This document shows, in pieces, positions 35,410 through 44,638 of a DNA stretch of 64,000 bases (position 1 is the first letter of the stretch; every line of letters begins with the position of its first letter). The translations under genes were made by a program, and so were the position numbers. A model generated the notes under the pieces. The model saw only the letters and a list, made by a program, of their open reading frames with translations, had not been told where the DNA came from and did no database searches. This stretch comes from Pedobacter kyonggii (GTDB lineage: Bacteria; Bacteroidota; Bacteroidia; Sphingobacteriales; Sphingobacteriaceae): positions 284,326 through 348,325 of the forward strand of contig NZ_SIXF01000003.1 of the NCBI RefSeq assembly GCF_004310665.1, in the 5' to 3' direction.

Positions 35410-37782
35410 ATGTTCAGATTAAACTTAAAAATTGCACTACGTAACCTTTGGAGAAATAAAACCATAACTGCTATCAATGTAGGTGGCTTAGCTATTGCTT
35501 TGGCTGCATTTATTTTGGTAACCATGTATTTTACTTATGAAACCAGTTTTGATAAAACCAATCCCAATTATAAAAAGGTGTATGTAGTTGGAATAACTTA
35601 TCCGGAATTTAAAACCAATTATACAGCAGCCCCATTTGCAAAAGCTATTAAACAAAATTTTCCTGAAGTTGAATCTGCTGGTATTATAAAAGAGGGGTCT
35701 TTTGAACTGACCATTAAAAATGGCAAGAACACCCTTTTTACTAAAAATATCTTAGCTGTTGACTATAATGCAGCTAAAATTCTGGATATAAAACCTGAAA
35801 ATGGCCTTGTAAAACCAGAGGGGGATACGGAAAGACTTAATTATTTAAGTAGCAAAAGTATGAAAATACTTTTTCCAAATAAAACAGATAACAAACCTGA
35901 AATAGTTGGTTATGGTGCGAGCAATTCAGGCATAACGGGAATTATAGCCGGTTCGATTAAGAATAATTTGCATTCAAACTTTACTTTCGACGGTATTTCT
36001 ATTGCTAGCCAGTTAGGCACGGGTGATAATTATGATATGAACGATTATACCATCTACATACAGTTAAAACCAGGGACGGATGTGGCGGATCTTGAGCGAA
36101 AAATTACGGCTTTATATCGGACAGAATTATTAAAAAGTAAAACTGATAAAAAAGCAATTGATGAACTAAAAGGTATTTCTACATTTTTAGACCCACTATC
36201 AAATCAGCATTTAAGGCCAAAAGCAGGTAATGATGCACCATACAAAATATTAATTGCCCTTTCAGTGCTCGGAATTTTTATTCTGGTTATTGCTTGCATC
36301 AATTTTACCAATTTAAGTATTGCACAAGCTGCAAAAAGAGCCAAAGAAGTTGGGATTAAAAAAGTGATGGGCGCTTATCGTTCGCAACTTACTGTTCAGT
36401 TCCTCGCCGAAATATTTATACAGTGTTTTGTGGCAACTATTTTTGCTTTAATCCTGGCAGAATTGGTGCTTCCATACTTCAATAGTTTGTTCCAAATTCC
36501 TTTGTCTATCTGGTATATCAGTAATGATTTATTTTGGCAATTGCCTTTAATATTGTGCCTCATTACTATTATCGCTGGTATATATCCTGCTCTGGCGCTC
36601 TCTGGTTTTAAACCTGCCTTAGTACTTAAAGGGAATTTTTCAGCCAGTAAACAAAGTTCCTGGTTACGAAACGGACTATTGGTTTTTCAATTCAGCATTG
36701 CTGTTATTTTCATTATAGGCTTACTTATTATCAATGCGCAATTGAAATATATGCGCAGTCAGGATTTAGGTTTTACCGCCAACCAGGTGGTTTACATTAA
36801 AAACATTACCATTTTTAACAAGCCGGATAAATTTGAACCTGTTAGAGATAAAATTCTGAAAATACCAGGGATTAAATCAGCCACTGTGGCAACTTTTATA
36901 CCAGGTGGCACAAACGGGGTGAATAGTTACACTGCTAATGGCTTAAAGGCAAATATTGATTTCGTGGACGTAGATTTCGATTATTTGAAAACCTTAGACT
37001 TAAAATTAAAAGAAGGACGTTTTTTCTCGAATGAATTTAAAACGGATACTTTAAATGCTGCGGTCATAAATGAAAGTGCTGTAGTTAAATATGGTATTAA
37101 ACACCCTATCGGAGAAACCATTCGAGGTTGCAATATCGATTACAAAATAGTTGGTGTAATTAAAGATTTTAAAACGCAAGGATTTGAAAGCCCTGTTCAG
37201 CCAACAATTTATACGATTAGAAATCCTTGCGGAGGGTACAAGCTGCAAATTATGCTTAAAATTTCCGAAAACAGAATGGCAGATGCATTGGCTGCTTTAA
37301 AAGCACAATGGCCACAAATAAATCCTCAGGATGGTGAAGATTTTAGATACGAATTCTTGGATGAGCTTTATGGCAAACTCTTTAAAAAACAAGAACAACT
37401 GCAATCTGTATTTTTGGCGGCTGCTTTCCTAACCATTTTCATTGCTATTTTAGGTTTATTTGCCTTTGCAAAATACATTACCACAGGCAGGATTAAGGAG
37501 ATTGCCCTAAGGAAAATTCTTGGTGCAAGTCATTTACAGATTTTTAAACTCATTAATAGCTCATTCTTTGTTATGGTGCTTATAGCCAATACTATTTCCT
37601 GGCCATTGGCGTACATATTAACCAAAAAGTGGCTCGAAACATTTGCATATCGAATCGAACTGCCTCTTTTTCCGTTTTTAATCAGTGCAGCCCTAACCAT
37701 TTTGTTAACCATCATAACCGTAAGTATCCAGGCAAACAGTGCCGTAAAAGCAAACCCTGTTGATGCACTTAAATATGAATAA
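35410..37782 (+). CDS. FtsX/MacB-like ABC permease 4 (divergent)
   Basis: A 790-residue permease with the family layout but more divergent than 1-3. The first periplasmic domain lacks the usual KLFGNEDP-type motif (MKILFPNKTDN stands there), and the coupling helix reads RAKEVGIKKVMGAYR. Second-half motifs (GRIKEIALRKILGAS) and the KANPVDALKYE end are conserved. It is the last permease before the 221-bp gap that holds the second sigma-54-type promoter, so it may be the distal gene of the first transcription unit. Confidence 0.9.
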   Translation: MFRLNLKIALRNLWRNKTITAINVGGLAIALAAFILVTMYFTYETSFDKTNPNYKKVYVVGITYPEFKTNYTAAPFAKAIKQNFPEVESAGIIKEGSFELTIKNGKNTLFTKNILAVDYNAAKILDIKPENGLVKPEGDTERLNYLSSKSMKILFPNKTDNKPEIVGYGASNSGITGIIAGSIKNNLHSNFTFDGISIASQLGTGDNYDMNDYTIYIQLKPGTDVADLERKITALYRTELLKSKTDKKAIDELKGISTFLDPLSNQHLRPKAGNDAPYKILIALSVLGIFILVIACINFTNLSIAQAAKRAKEVGIKKVMGAYRSQLTVQFLAEIFIQCFVATIFALILAELVLPYFNSLFQIPLSIWYISNDLFWQLPLILCLITIIAGIYPALALSGFKPALVLKGNFSASKQSSWLRNGLLVFQFSIAVIFIIGLLIINAQLKYMRSQDLGFTANQVVYIKNITIFNKPDKFEPVRDKILKIPGIKSATVATFIPGGTNGVNSYTANGLKANIDFVDVDFDYLKTLDLKLKEGRFFSNEFKTDTLNAAVINESAVVKYGIKHPIGETIRGCNIDYKIVGVIKDFKTQGFESPVQPTIYTIRNPCGGYKLQIMLKISENRMADALAALKAQWPQINPQDGEDFRYEFLDELYGKLFKKQEQLQSVFLAAAFLTIFIAILGLFAFAKYITTGRIKEIALRKILGASHLQIFKLINSSFFVMVLIANTISWPLAYILTKKWLETFAYRIELPLFPFLISAALTILLTIITVSIQANSAVKANPVDALKYE

Positions 37783-37851
37783 GACCTGCGGAGGGCGTTT
37801 AGCGATCAGTGCGAATTTATCGCCTAACCCCGAACGCTTAGCGCTATTCTC
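37783..37851. repeat. Dyad spacer after permease 4
   Basis: GCGGAGGGCGTTTAGCGATC is answered by CGCCTAACCCCGAACGC and AGCGCTA. It is the same spacer type as between the other permeases, here at the end of the first unit. Confidence 0.5.
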
Positions 37852-37888
37852 CGTTCGGTACCGTACAGGTACTGTTCATAAACGGACA
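37852..37888 (+). promoter_or_regulatory. Tandem enhancer-like sites before permease 5
   Basis: CGTTCG-GTAC-CGTACA (37852-37867) and TGTTCA-TAAA-CGGACA (37873-37888) match the TGTCCG-N4-CGGACA pattern at 9 and 10 of 12 half-site positions. They are again exactly 21 bp apart, and the second begins 79 bp before the -24 GG. Spacing and geometry copy the arrangement at 25657-25693. Confidence 0.7.
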
Positions 37889-37948
37889 TTTTTTCTTTTT
37901 AATTATTTATATGTTGTTGATATTTAGTTGTTTGTGTTTTATTTTGCT

Positions 37949-37967
37949 CTTGGTATAAAATTGGCAT
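37949..37967 (+). promoter_or_regulatory. Sigma-54-type promoter before permease 5
   Basis: CTTGGTATAAAATTGGCAT has GG (37952-37953), exactly 10 bases, then GC (37964-37965), a good -24/-12 element. It lies 37 bp before the start codon of permease 5 in the only long gap of the permease array and would drive permeases 5 and 6 and the second ATPase. Confidence 0.78.
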
Positions 37968-38003
37968 AAGCATCTGCGGATTTCATTTTACTAATTATTT
38001 GAT

Positions 38004-40403
38004 ATGTTTAAATTAAATTTGAAAATAGCCTGGCGAAACCTTTGGAAAAATAAAGGTTATACGTTTATCAATATTTTGGGCCTTTCTATCGGAATGGCAA
38101 GCTGCATCCTCATTTTTATATTTATCCGTTACCAGCTAAGTTTTGATGAAAACTTTAAAAATGAAAACCGTATATACCGTGTAATAAGCGGTTGGACAAC
38201 ACCCGATAATTTTTTCGAATCTGCAGGCACACCACGGCCTCTTCCGGCAGCGATGCGAAATGACTTTAAGCAGCAATTTGATAAAGTTGCTGCTATTCAG
38301 GCCAGCGGTGGAATTATTAAAGTAAAAGACGAATCAGGAAAAGAAAGAATTAAAACCTCAGAAAGTGTACATTATGCTGAGCCAGATTTTTTTGAGATCT
38401 TAAGCTTTAAATGGCTTGATGGAAATCCACGCCAATCACTAAGTCAGCCTAATACAGTTGTATTATCAGATGAGATGGCCGATAAACTTTTTGGAGATTG
38501 GCACAAAGCAGTTGGAAAGAGCGTTAACTTTCAAAACAAAGTAGACCTTAAAGTTACCGGTATTATAGAAAAAACACCCGATAACAGCTCTTTCCCACTT
38601 AAAGTAATCATTTCTTATAAAACTTATCTAAACCAGGCAAGGCCAGAGTCGACTAATTGGGGCACAGTTTCTTCTACTTCTGAATGTTATGTATTACTAA
38701 AAGAGGGAGCTTCTATTGAGGATGCAAGTAAAAGCCTCCCTCAGTTTATTACTAAATACTATAAAAGAGATAATGTTTCGAAAGAAAGCCATCGGTTTCA
38801 ACAGCTAAGAGATATTCACTATAATGCAGATCTGGGCAATTTTGCGAACAAAGTAATGCCGAAGAAAGAACTTTATGGATTGGCCATAATCGGTGCTTTT
38901 TTATTGCTAACTGCATGTATCAACTTTATCAACCTTGCTACTGCACAGGCTGTAAGCAGGGGGAAAGAAGTTGGTGTACGTAAAGTAATGGGTAGTTTGC
39001 GCAGGCAATTAATTGTACAGTTTTTAACAGAAACTTTAACAATAACGGTTATTTCGCTACTGGTAGGTTGCGTTTTAACAGAAGTAGCCTTGCCGGGCAT
39101 GCAAAGCCTGTTTAAAGATCATATTTCATTTAGCATTATCGAACACCCTATCATATTTGTATTTATGGTTATTTTGGTATTGCTGGTAAGCTTTTTAGCT
39201 GGTTTTTACCCAGCAATGGTGATGTCTGGCTATAGCCCCGCATTAGCCATTAAAAATAAAATTACTGCGAATGCTGCAGGTTTAAGTTTAAGGAAAATTC
39301 TTGTTGTGGTTCAATTTGCAATCACTATTATTTTAATTATAGGCACTTTGGTTGTACTAAGACAAATGAGTTACATGCGAGAGAAACCTCTTGGTTTTAT
39401 TCCTACAGCGGTAGCCCTGGTTGATGTTCCTTCTGATAGCATGGCAATTACCCGATACCATACTTTGCAGGATCAGATCAACAAAATTCCAGGTGTATTG
39501 TCAACCAGCTATTGCAGTGCAGCACCATCTTCTGATTCTAATAACGAGAGTAACTTCAGGTACAATGGAACAGTAAAATCAACTTTTCAGGCCAATACCA
39601 AAACAGGAGATGAAAACTATTTTAAAACATTTGGTTTAGAAATTATTGCTGGTAAAGGCTTGTCTAAGAGCGATACAATCAAAGATATTGTAGTAAACGA
39701 AACCATGCTGAAAAAGCTCAATGTAGTTAACTATAATGATGCGATTGGGAAATCCATCAGGATCAATGATAAAACGGGTTACATCATCGGTGTAGTTAAA
39801 GATTTTAATAACATGAGTTTACACGAACCGATTTCTCCGATTGTGATTAACAGCGACAAAGAATCGTACACCACTATAGCTGTAAAGCTTGATAGTAAAA
39901 GTATTTTACCTGCTATGCAGGCTATAGAAAAAATATGGAACACGGTACTGCCCGAATATGTTTATGGATCTACTTTTATGGATGATAAAATCAGTGAATA
40001 TTATCAAACCGAAAAAATAATGGGAGCCCTTTTTAAAGTGTTTGCAGGGGTGATCATTTTTATTTCCTTTATCGGTTTATTTGGACTGATCTCTTTCGTG
40101 GCTACACAGAGAACCCGCGAAGTCGCCATCAGAAAGGTTCTGGGTGCTTCTACATTAGAATTGGTTAAAATGTTAAATGGTTCATTTTTATTAATGGTTT
40201 TTGTTGCCAATTTGGTAGCCTGGCCACTTGCTTATTTATTTGTCGCCAAATGGCTGGCCACCTTTACCTACCGCATTGATTTGAATATCTGGCCTTTTGT
40301 ATTTGCTATGATTATTTCTATGGTCATTACATTGATTACCGTAAGCATCCGCTCGTATAAAGCAGCAGTTACCAATACTATCGACGCACTTAAATATGAA
40401 TAA
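38004..40403 (+). CDS. FtsX/MacB-like ABC permease 5
   Basis: A 799-residue permease, first gene after the second sigma-54-type promoter. It has the duplicated FtsX layout with membrane segments near 21-43, 290-312, 338-362, 385-405, 430-450 and three at the C-terminus. Motifs: RGKEVGVRKVMGSLR, RTREVAIRKVLGAST, C-terminal NTIDALKYE. Its first periplasmic domain carries the DKLFGDWHKAVGKSV motif. More distant from permeases 1-3, so this half of the locus may transport something different. Confidence 0.92.
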   Translation: MFKLNLKIAWRNLWKNKGYTFINILGLSIGMASCILIFIFIRYQLSFDENFKNENRIYRVISGWTTPDNFFESAGTPRPLPAAMRNDFKQQFDKVAAIQASGGIIKVKDESGKERIKTSESVHYAEPDFFEILSFKWLDGNPRQSLSQPNTVVLSDEMADKLFGDWHKAVGKSVNFQNKVDLKVTGIIEKTPDNSSFPLKVIISYKTYLNQARPESTNWGTVSSTSECYVLLKEGASIEDASKSLPQFITKYYKRDNVSKESHRFQQLRDIHYNADLGNFANKVMPKKELYGLAIIGAFLLLTACINFINLATAQAVSRGKEVGVRKVMGSLRRQLIVQFLTETLTITVISLLVGCVLTEVALPGMQSLFKDHISFSIIEHPIIFVFMVILVLLVSFLAGFYPAMVMSGYSPALAIKNKITANAAGLSLRKILVVVQFAITIILIIGTLVVLRQMSYMREKPLGFIPTAVALVDVPSDSMAITRYHTLQDQINKIPGVLSTSYCSAAPSSDSNNESNFRYNGTVKSTFQANTKTGDENYFKTFGLEIIAGKGLSKSDTIKDIVVNETMLKKLNVVNYNDAIGKSIRINDKTGYIIGVVKDFNNMSLHEPISPIVINSDKESYTTIAVKLDSKSILPAMQAIEKIWNTVLPEYVYGSTFMDDKISEYYQTEKIMGALFKVFAGVIIFISFIGLFGLISFVATQRTREVAIRKVLGASTLELVKMLNGSFLLMVFVANLVAWPLAYLFVAKWLATFTYRIDLNIWPFVFAMIISMVITLITVSIRSYKAAVTNTIDALKYE

Positions 40404-40483
40404 AGAGGTGTAAGGTTTAAGGTGAAAAGGCGTAAGGTTAATGCGCCAACCCCCTAAACCTTACACCTTACACCTTAGGCCTT
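40404..40483. repeat. Dyad spacer between permeases 5 and 6
   Basis: GGTGTAAGGTTTAAGGTG on the left and CTAAACCTTACACCTTACAC on the right are complementary over most of their length; the right arm ends at the start codon of permease 6. Confidence 0.65.
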
Positions 40484-42907
40484 ATGTTTAAACTCAACCT
40501 AAAAATCGCACTGCGAAGCCTATTTAAAAACAAAGTTTATGCAGCCATAAACATTGGCGGTTTAGCCATTGGTTTAACCGCTTTTGTATTGATGCTTTTA
40601 TACATCAACCACGAAGAAAGTTACGATACCTGGTCGCCTGATCTTAAAAATGTTTATCAAGTGAGAGAGAAACATAGTTTTTTTTCGCCTGATAACGAAG
40701 ACCATTGGCAGGAGGTGAACGATAGCCGGATGGCAAACCTGGTAAGGGAAAATATTCCTCAAGCTCTTGCTGTTACCCGGGTAACGGCAGATTGGGGTTT
40801 TAGCAGCGGTTATTCAGTTAAAATTGCTCATGCCAATCCGATTATGGTTACAGGGATGAAAGATGCAGACAGTAGTTTCTTTCAGGTATTTCCGTATGAG
40901 TTTTTACAGGGCGATAGCGAATCGGCTTTAAATGCTCCGAAATCGGTGGTATTAAAAGAAAGTTTAGCCAGAAAGTTATTTGGAACAGAAAAAGTATTGG
41001 GGAAAACTTTAAAGGTATTGATGTGGCGGAACGATCCAGGTACAGATTTAACCATTACTGGCGTTGTAGCTGATCCTGAAACGCCCCAAAGTGTTAGCTT
41101 TAATGCCTTAATGCGTACCGGTGAGGAAGATAAAGTTCCCGAATCTGCCAGTAACTTCCATTACTGCCAGATTTATGCTAGATTAAATCCGGTTGCAGAT
41201 ACAGTGTCGGTAAATCAAAGTTTGTTGAAAGTCTATACTGATCATCAAAAGAAATCATTGATAAAGCGTAAGTTAGAGTATAATGAGATATATAAAAATG
41301 GTAAAATACCTGGTTTAAAGGTTATCCCTTTACAAGATGTTCATTTGAATCCACCTTTTAAACTGAGTTGGATAGAAAAATTAAGACCTGTAATGGGCAT
41401 TTCCATCTTTTTGCTTGTCATTTCGATCATAAATTTTGTAAATCTTGCTACTGCCCAATCTGTTCAAAGAGCTAAAGAAGTAGGGGTTAAAAAAGTTCTA
41501 GGGGTTTATAAACGTGAGCTTATTGCACAATTTTTACTCGAATCGGCCTTGCAGAGTATTATTTCTTTATTTTTATGTGTCGTGTTGATCGAAGTTGTAC
41601 TTCCATCTTTTAAACATCATTTTAATGTTCAGCTCAGCTTTTGGCTTAATCCACAGCTTAAAATGATGTTGACTCAATTATTTGGTCTTTTTAGTTTGGT
41701 AACTTTGCTCGCGGGTTTTTATCCTTCGTGGGTATTATCGAATTACAATCCGGTCGCAGTGCTAAAAGGGAGTTATGAAAGTGGATTAAAAGGTGTTTTG
41801 TTGAGGAATGCATTGGTTGTTTTTCAATTTGTGATTTCTATAACCTTTATTATTGCCATTGGAATTATGCATAAACAAAGCCAGTTTATAAGTAATAAAG
41901 ATTTGGGTTTTGAAAGAGGGGAGCTGGTAAACATTAAAACTAATTATGATGAAAGCTTTGCCGAAAAGCTTAGAAGGATACCAGGTGTACAATATGTTGC
42001 AACAACCACACAAGTAATGGGGAACGCATTTAATGTGCCAGAAGAAATCATGTATAAAGGCAAATCAATTAACATGAATACCGTTACTGTTAGTATGGAT
42101 GCCTTGCCGAGTTTAGGTGTAAAGGTTCTTCAAGGTAGATTATTTGCTAAAACATATAAGCAAGATACCATCAATACCGTTATTTTAAACGAGGCTGCGG
42201 CTAATTTGATTGATGAAAAACCGGTTGGAAAATCTTATAACATCAAAGACGGAAATAAAAGCCTTGTTTTTCAGATTGTGGGTGTAATCAAAAACTATCA
42301 TAACGAAGGTTTTGATAAAGCTGTTTTGCCAACCATATATAAGGTTACCCATTTAGGAGGAATGTCTTCAACCAATAATTTACTGTTACGTTTAAATACT
42401 TCCAATACTGGCGAAATTATGAGAAAAGTACAGTTAGAATGGAAGCAAGCTTATCCTGATTATCCTATGGAATATAAAACCATGGATGATATTTTTGCAG
42501 ATCTTTTAACAGAAAATAAGCGATTTTTAAATATGATTATACTGTTCAGTATATTATCGGTATCCCTTTCACTGTTAGGTCTTTTTGCACTTTCTACTTT
42601 TGTAGCTAAACGCAGAACCAAAGAAGTTGCCGTAAGAAAAGTATTAGGTGCATCTAACCTTCAGATTATAAACTTATTAAACAGGTCATTTTTGGTGTTG
42701 GTGCTAATTGCCAATTTAATAAGCTGGCCTATTGCTTACATTCTTGTTAAAAAATGGCTTGATGGTTTTGCTTATAGAATTGATATGCCTGTTTACCCCT
42801 TTTTGATGGCTACAATAGTTTCAGTAGTGATTTCCGCATTAACCGTTAGTATTCAAGCCAGAAAAGCAGCGAATGGCAATCCTGTACACGCACTTAAATA
42901 TGAATAA
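40484..42907 (+). CDS. FtsX/MacB-like ABC permease 6
   Basis: An 807-residue permease, the longest of the array. Eight membrane segments in the usual order. The first coupling helix reads RAKEVGVKKVLGVYK and the second RTKEVAVRKVLGASN; the protein ends in GNPVHALKYE, with His replacing the nearly constant Asp. The first periplasmic domain has RKLFGTEKVLGKT. It is followed by a hairpin spacer and the second ATPase, so permeases 5-6 and that ATPase may form one transporter. Confidence 0.92.
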   Translation: MFKLNLKIALRSLFKNKVYAAINIGGLAIGLTAFVLMLLYINHEESYDTWSPDLKNVYQVREKHSFFSPDNEDHWQEVNDSRMANLVRENIPQALAVTRVTADWGFSSGYSVKIAHANPIMVTGMKDADSSFFQVFPYEFLQGDSESALNAPKSVVLKESLARKLFGTEKVLGKTLKVLMWRNDPGTDLTITGVVADPETPQSVSFNALMRTGEEDKVPESASNFHYCQIYARLNPVADTVSVNQSLLKVYTDHQKKSLIKRKLEYNEIYKNGKIPGLKVIPLQDVHLNPPFKLSWIEKLRPVMGISIFLLVISIINFVNLATAQSVQRAKEVGVKKVLGVYKRELIAQFLLESALQSIISLFLCVVLIEVVLPSFKHHFNVQLSFWLNPQLKMMLTQLFGLFSLVTLLAGFYPSWVLSNYNPVAVLKGSYESGLKGVLLRNALVVFQFVISITFIIAIGIMHKQSQFISNKDLGFERGELVNIKTNYDESFAEKLRRIPGVQYVATTTQVMGNAFNVPEEIMYKGKSINMNTVTVSMDALPSLGVKVLQGRLFAKTYKQDTINTVILNEAAANLIDEKPVGKSYNIKDGNKSLVFQIVGVIKNYHNEGFDKAVLPTIYKVTHLGGMSSTNNLLLRLNTSNTGEIMRKVQLEWKQAYPDYPMEYKTMDDIFADLLTENKRFLNMIILFSILSVSLSLLGLFALSTFVAKRRTKEVAVRKVLGASNLQIINLLNRSFLVLVLIANLISWPIAYILVKKWLDGFAYRIDMPVYPFLMATIVSVVISALTVSIQARKAANGNPVHALKYE

Positions 42908-42984
42908 GAACTGCGTGTAGCGTTTGGCGTTTAGCGATAAATTTACGCTACACCGCCAGCCGCTTTACGCTAAAACCTAAAAAT
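42908..42984. repeat. Dyad spacer between permease 6 and ATPase 2
   Basis: GTGTAGCGTTTGGCGTTTAG at left, CGCTACACCGCCAGCCGC and TACGCTAAAACC at right. GTGTAGCG and CGCTACAC are perfect complements, giving a stem just before the ATPase start. Confidence 0.65.
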
Positions 42985-43668
42985 ATGATACAACTTAATA
43001 ACATCGAAAAATATTACGCAAACAAAGGCATTAAAAACTACGTATTGCGTTTGGTTACCACAACAATTAAACAAGGAGAATTTGTTTCCATTATGGGGCC
43101 ATCAGGCGCAGGGAAATCTACTTTGCTTAATATTATTGGTATGCTTGAAGAACCAACTTATGGTTCGTATGAGTTTCTGGGTGAAGATGTAACCTCTTTG
43201 AATGAACGTAAACGAATTGAACTTTACCGAAATCACATCGGTTTTGTTTTTCAGGCCTATCACTTGATTGATGAAATGACCGTTTACGAAAATATCGAAG
43301 CACCATTGCTGTACAAAAAAGTAGGTAGCTCCGAGCGGGCAAGTAGAATTGCCGACCTGTTAGACCGTTTTAATATTGTGGCAAAAAAAGATTTATTCCC
43401 GAATCAACTTTCAGGCGGACAGCAGCAATTGGTTGGTATAGCAAGGGCATTGGCCGCTCAACCATCTATAATTCTGGCCGATGAGCCAACAGGGAACTTG
43501 CAATCGGCACAGGCAGAAGAAATTATGACATTGTTTAAAAAACTAAATCAGGAAGATGGAATTACCATTATTCAGGTTACACATTCCGAAAAAAATGCGC
43601 AATATGGAAACAGGATTTTGCACATCGCCGATGGTGTAGTAAAAGAAGATGTGGCTATATTAAGTTAG
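42985..43668 (+). CDS. ABC transporter ATPase, MacB/LolD type (second of the locus)
   Basis: A 227-residue ATPase with Walker [10 protein letters not shown] (about 39-47) and Walker B IILADEP. The signature LSGGQQQLVGIARAL has Leu in place of the usual Arg after QQQ. The D-loop reads GNLQS where GNLDS is normal, so the inter-subunit Asp is lost; heterodimer formation with the first ATPase or altered kinetics are possible. It ends the second half of the permease locus. Confidence 0.9.
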   Translation: MIQLNNIEKYYANKGIKNYVLRLVTTTIKQGEFVSIMGPSGAGKSTLLNIIGMLEEPTYGSYEFLGEDVTSLNERKRIELYRNHIGFVFQAYHLIDEMTVYENIEAPLLYKKVGSSERASRIADLLDRFNIVAKKDLFPNQLSGGQQQLVGIARALAAQPSIILADEPTGNLQSAQAEEIMTLFKKLNQEDGITIIQVTHSEKNAQYGNRILHIADGVVKEDVAILS

Positions 43669-43767
43669 ATCTATATTATTATTTTAACAAGAGGTTAGGG
43701 GGTAGGTACAGATTTGGAATGGTAACAATTTCTATCTGTATTTATCCTTTTTTATCTGTGGTTAAAT

Positions 43768-43775
43768 TAACTTTG
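43768..43775 (+). promoter_or_regulatory. -7 box of the BtuF-like gene
   Basis: TAACTTTG matches TAnnTTTG and ends 4 bases before the ATG at 43780. The transcript should begin at or inside the start codon region, so a leaderless mRNA is plausible. Confidence 0.5.
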
Positions 43776-43779
43776 CTAC

Positions 43780-44577
43780 ATGCAAAAATCATTTATCGAT
43801 CAAATGGGTAAGGAAATTTCTATCAATTTTCCACCTAAACGGATTATTTCTGTTGTGCCCTCGCAAACAGAATTGTTATTTGATTTGGGATTGGATCAGG
43901 AAATTATCGGATTGACCAAATTTTGCATCCATCCGATAGAAAAATTTGCAGAGAGAACCAAGGTTGGTGGAACAAAAAAGCTCAACATCGATTTAATCAA
44001 AGATTTAAAACCCGATTTGATTATTGGCAACAAAGAAGAAAATACGCAAAGTGATATAGAAGAGCTTGCAGCAGACTTTCCGGTTTGGATGAGCGATATT
44101 TTTACTTTGGATGATGCCATGAAGACTATTGGCCAGATAGGGGAGCTTGTAGATCGCGAGCCAGAAGCCAGTTACCTTAACCATTTAATTTCTGCTGGAT
44201 TTAATGATCTGAAAACACTTGCACTTCAACAGCATATCGATAAAAAGGTTGCCTACCTCATCTGGCGCAAGCCCTATATGGCAGCTGGAAAAAATACTTT
44301 TATAAACGACATTCTGCTCGTTAATGGTATGACTAATGTGGTCAGGCAAGAACGTTATCCATCGGTTACATTAGCAGAACTAAAAACTTTAAACTGCGAA
44401 CTGATCCTGCTTTCGTCAGAGCCTTATCCTTTTGGCGAAAAACACATTGAAGAAATACAAGCGGCCATTCCTGAAGCAAAAATTATATTGGTAGATGGAG
44501 AAATGTTTAGCTGGTATGGAAGCAGACTGGTTAAAGCTGTTCAGTACTTTTTCGAGTTCCAAAAAGAACTTTATTAG
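43780..44577 (+). CDS. BtuF-like helical-backbone metal receptor, no signal peptide
   Basis: A 265-residue protein of the periplasmic binding protein superfamily that includes BtuF and siderophore-binding proteins. The N-terminal RIISVVPSQTELLFDLGL and the LKPDLIIGNKEEN region are the recognisable family blocks, with a long connecting helix near residues 120-150. Unlike transport receptors it starts directly with the mature-like sequence (MQKSFIDQMGKEI), so it has no signal peptide and should stay in the cytoplasm. No permease or ATPase for cobalamin lies next to it. It might be a cytosolic corrinoid or metal-binding protein. The start codon choice is supported by the adjoining promoter box. 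Confidence 0.8.
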   Translation: MQKSFIDQMGKEISINFPPKRIISVVPSQTELLFDLGLDQEIIGLTKFCIHPIEKFAERTKVGGTKKLNIDLIKDLKPDLIIGNKEENTQSDIEELAADFPVWMSDIFTLDDAMKTIGQIGELVDREPEASYLNHLISAGFNDLKTLALQQHIDKKVAYLIWRKPYMAAGKNTFINDILLVNGMTNVVRQERYPSVTLAELKTLNCELILLSSEPYPFGEKHIEEIQAAIPEAKIILVDGEMFSWYGSRLVKAVQYFFEFQKELY

Positions 44578-44638
44578 TTTTTGGCGATTAAATTTTTGTA
44601 ATTTGTAGCATAAAATTAAACCATCTCGTTACTCCTAT

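Noticed and set aside
30440-42984. CRISPR-like array suggested by regularly spaced dyad spacers
   Set aside because: The spacers are 2.4 kb apart between genes and not direct repeats; no cas genes.
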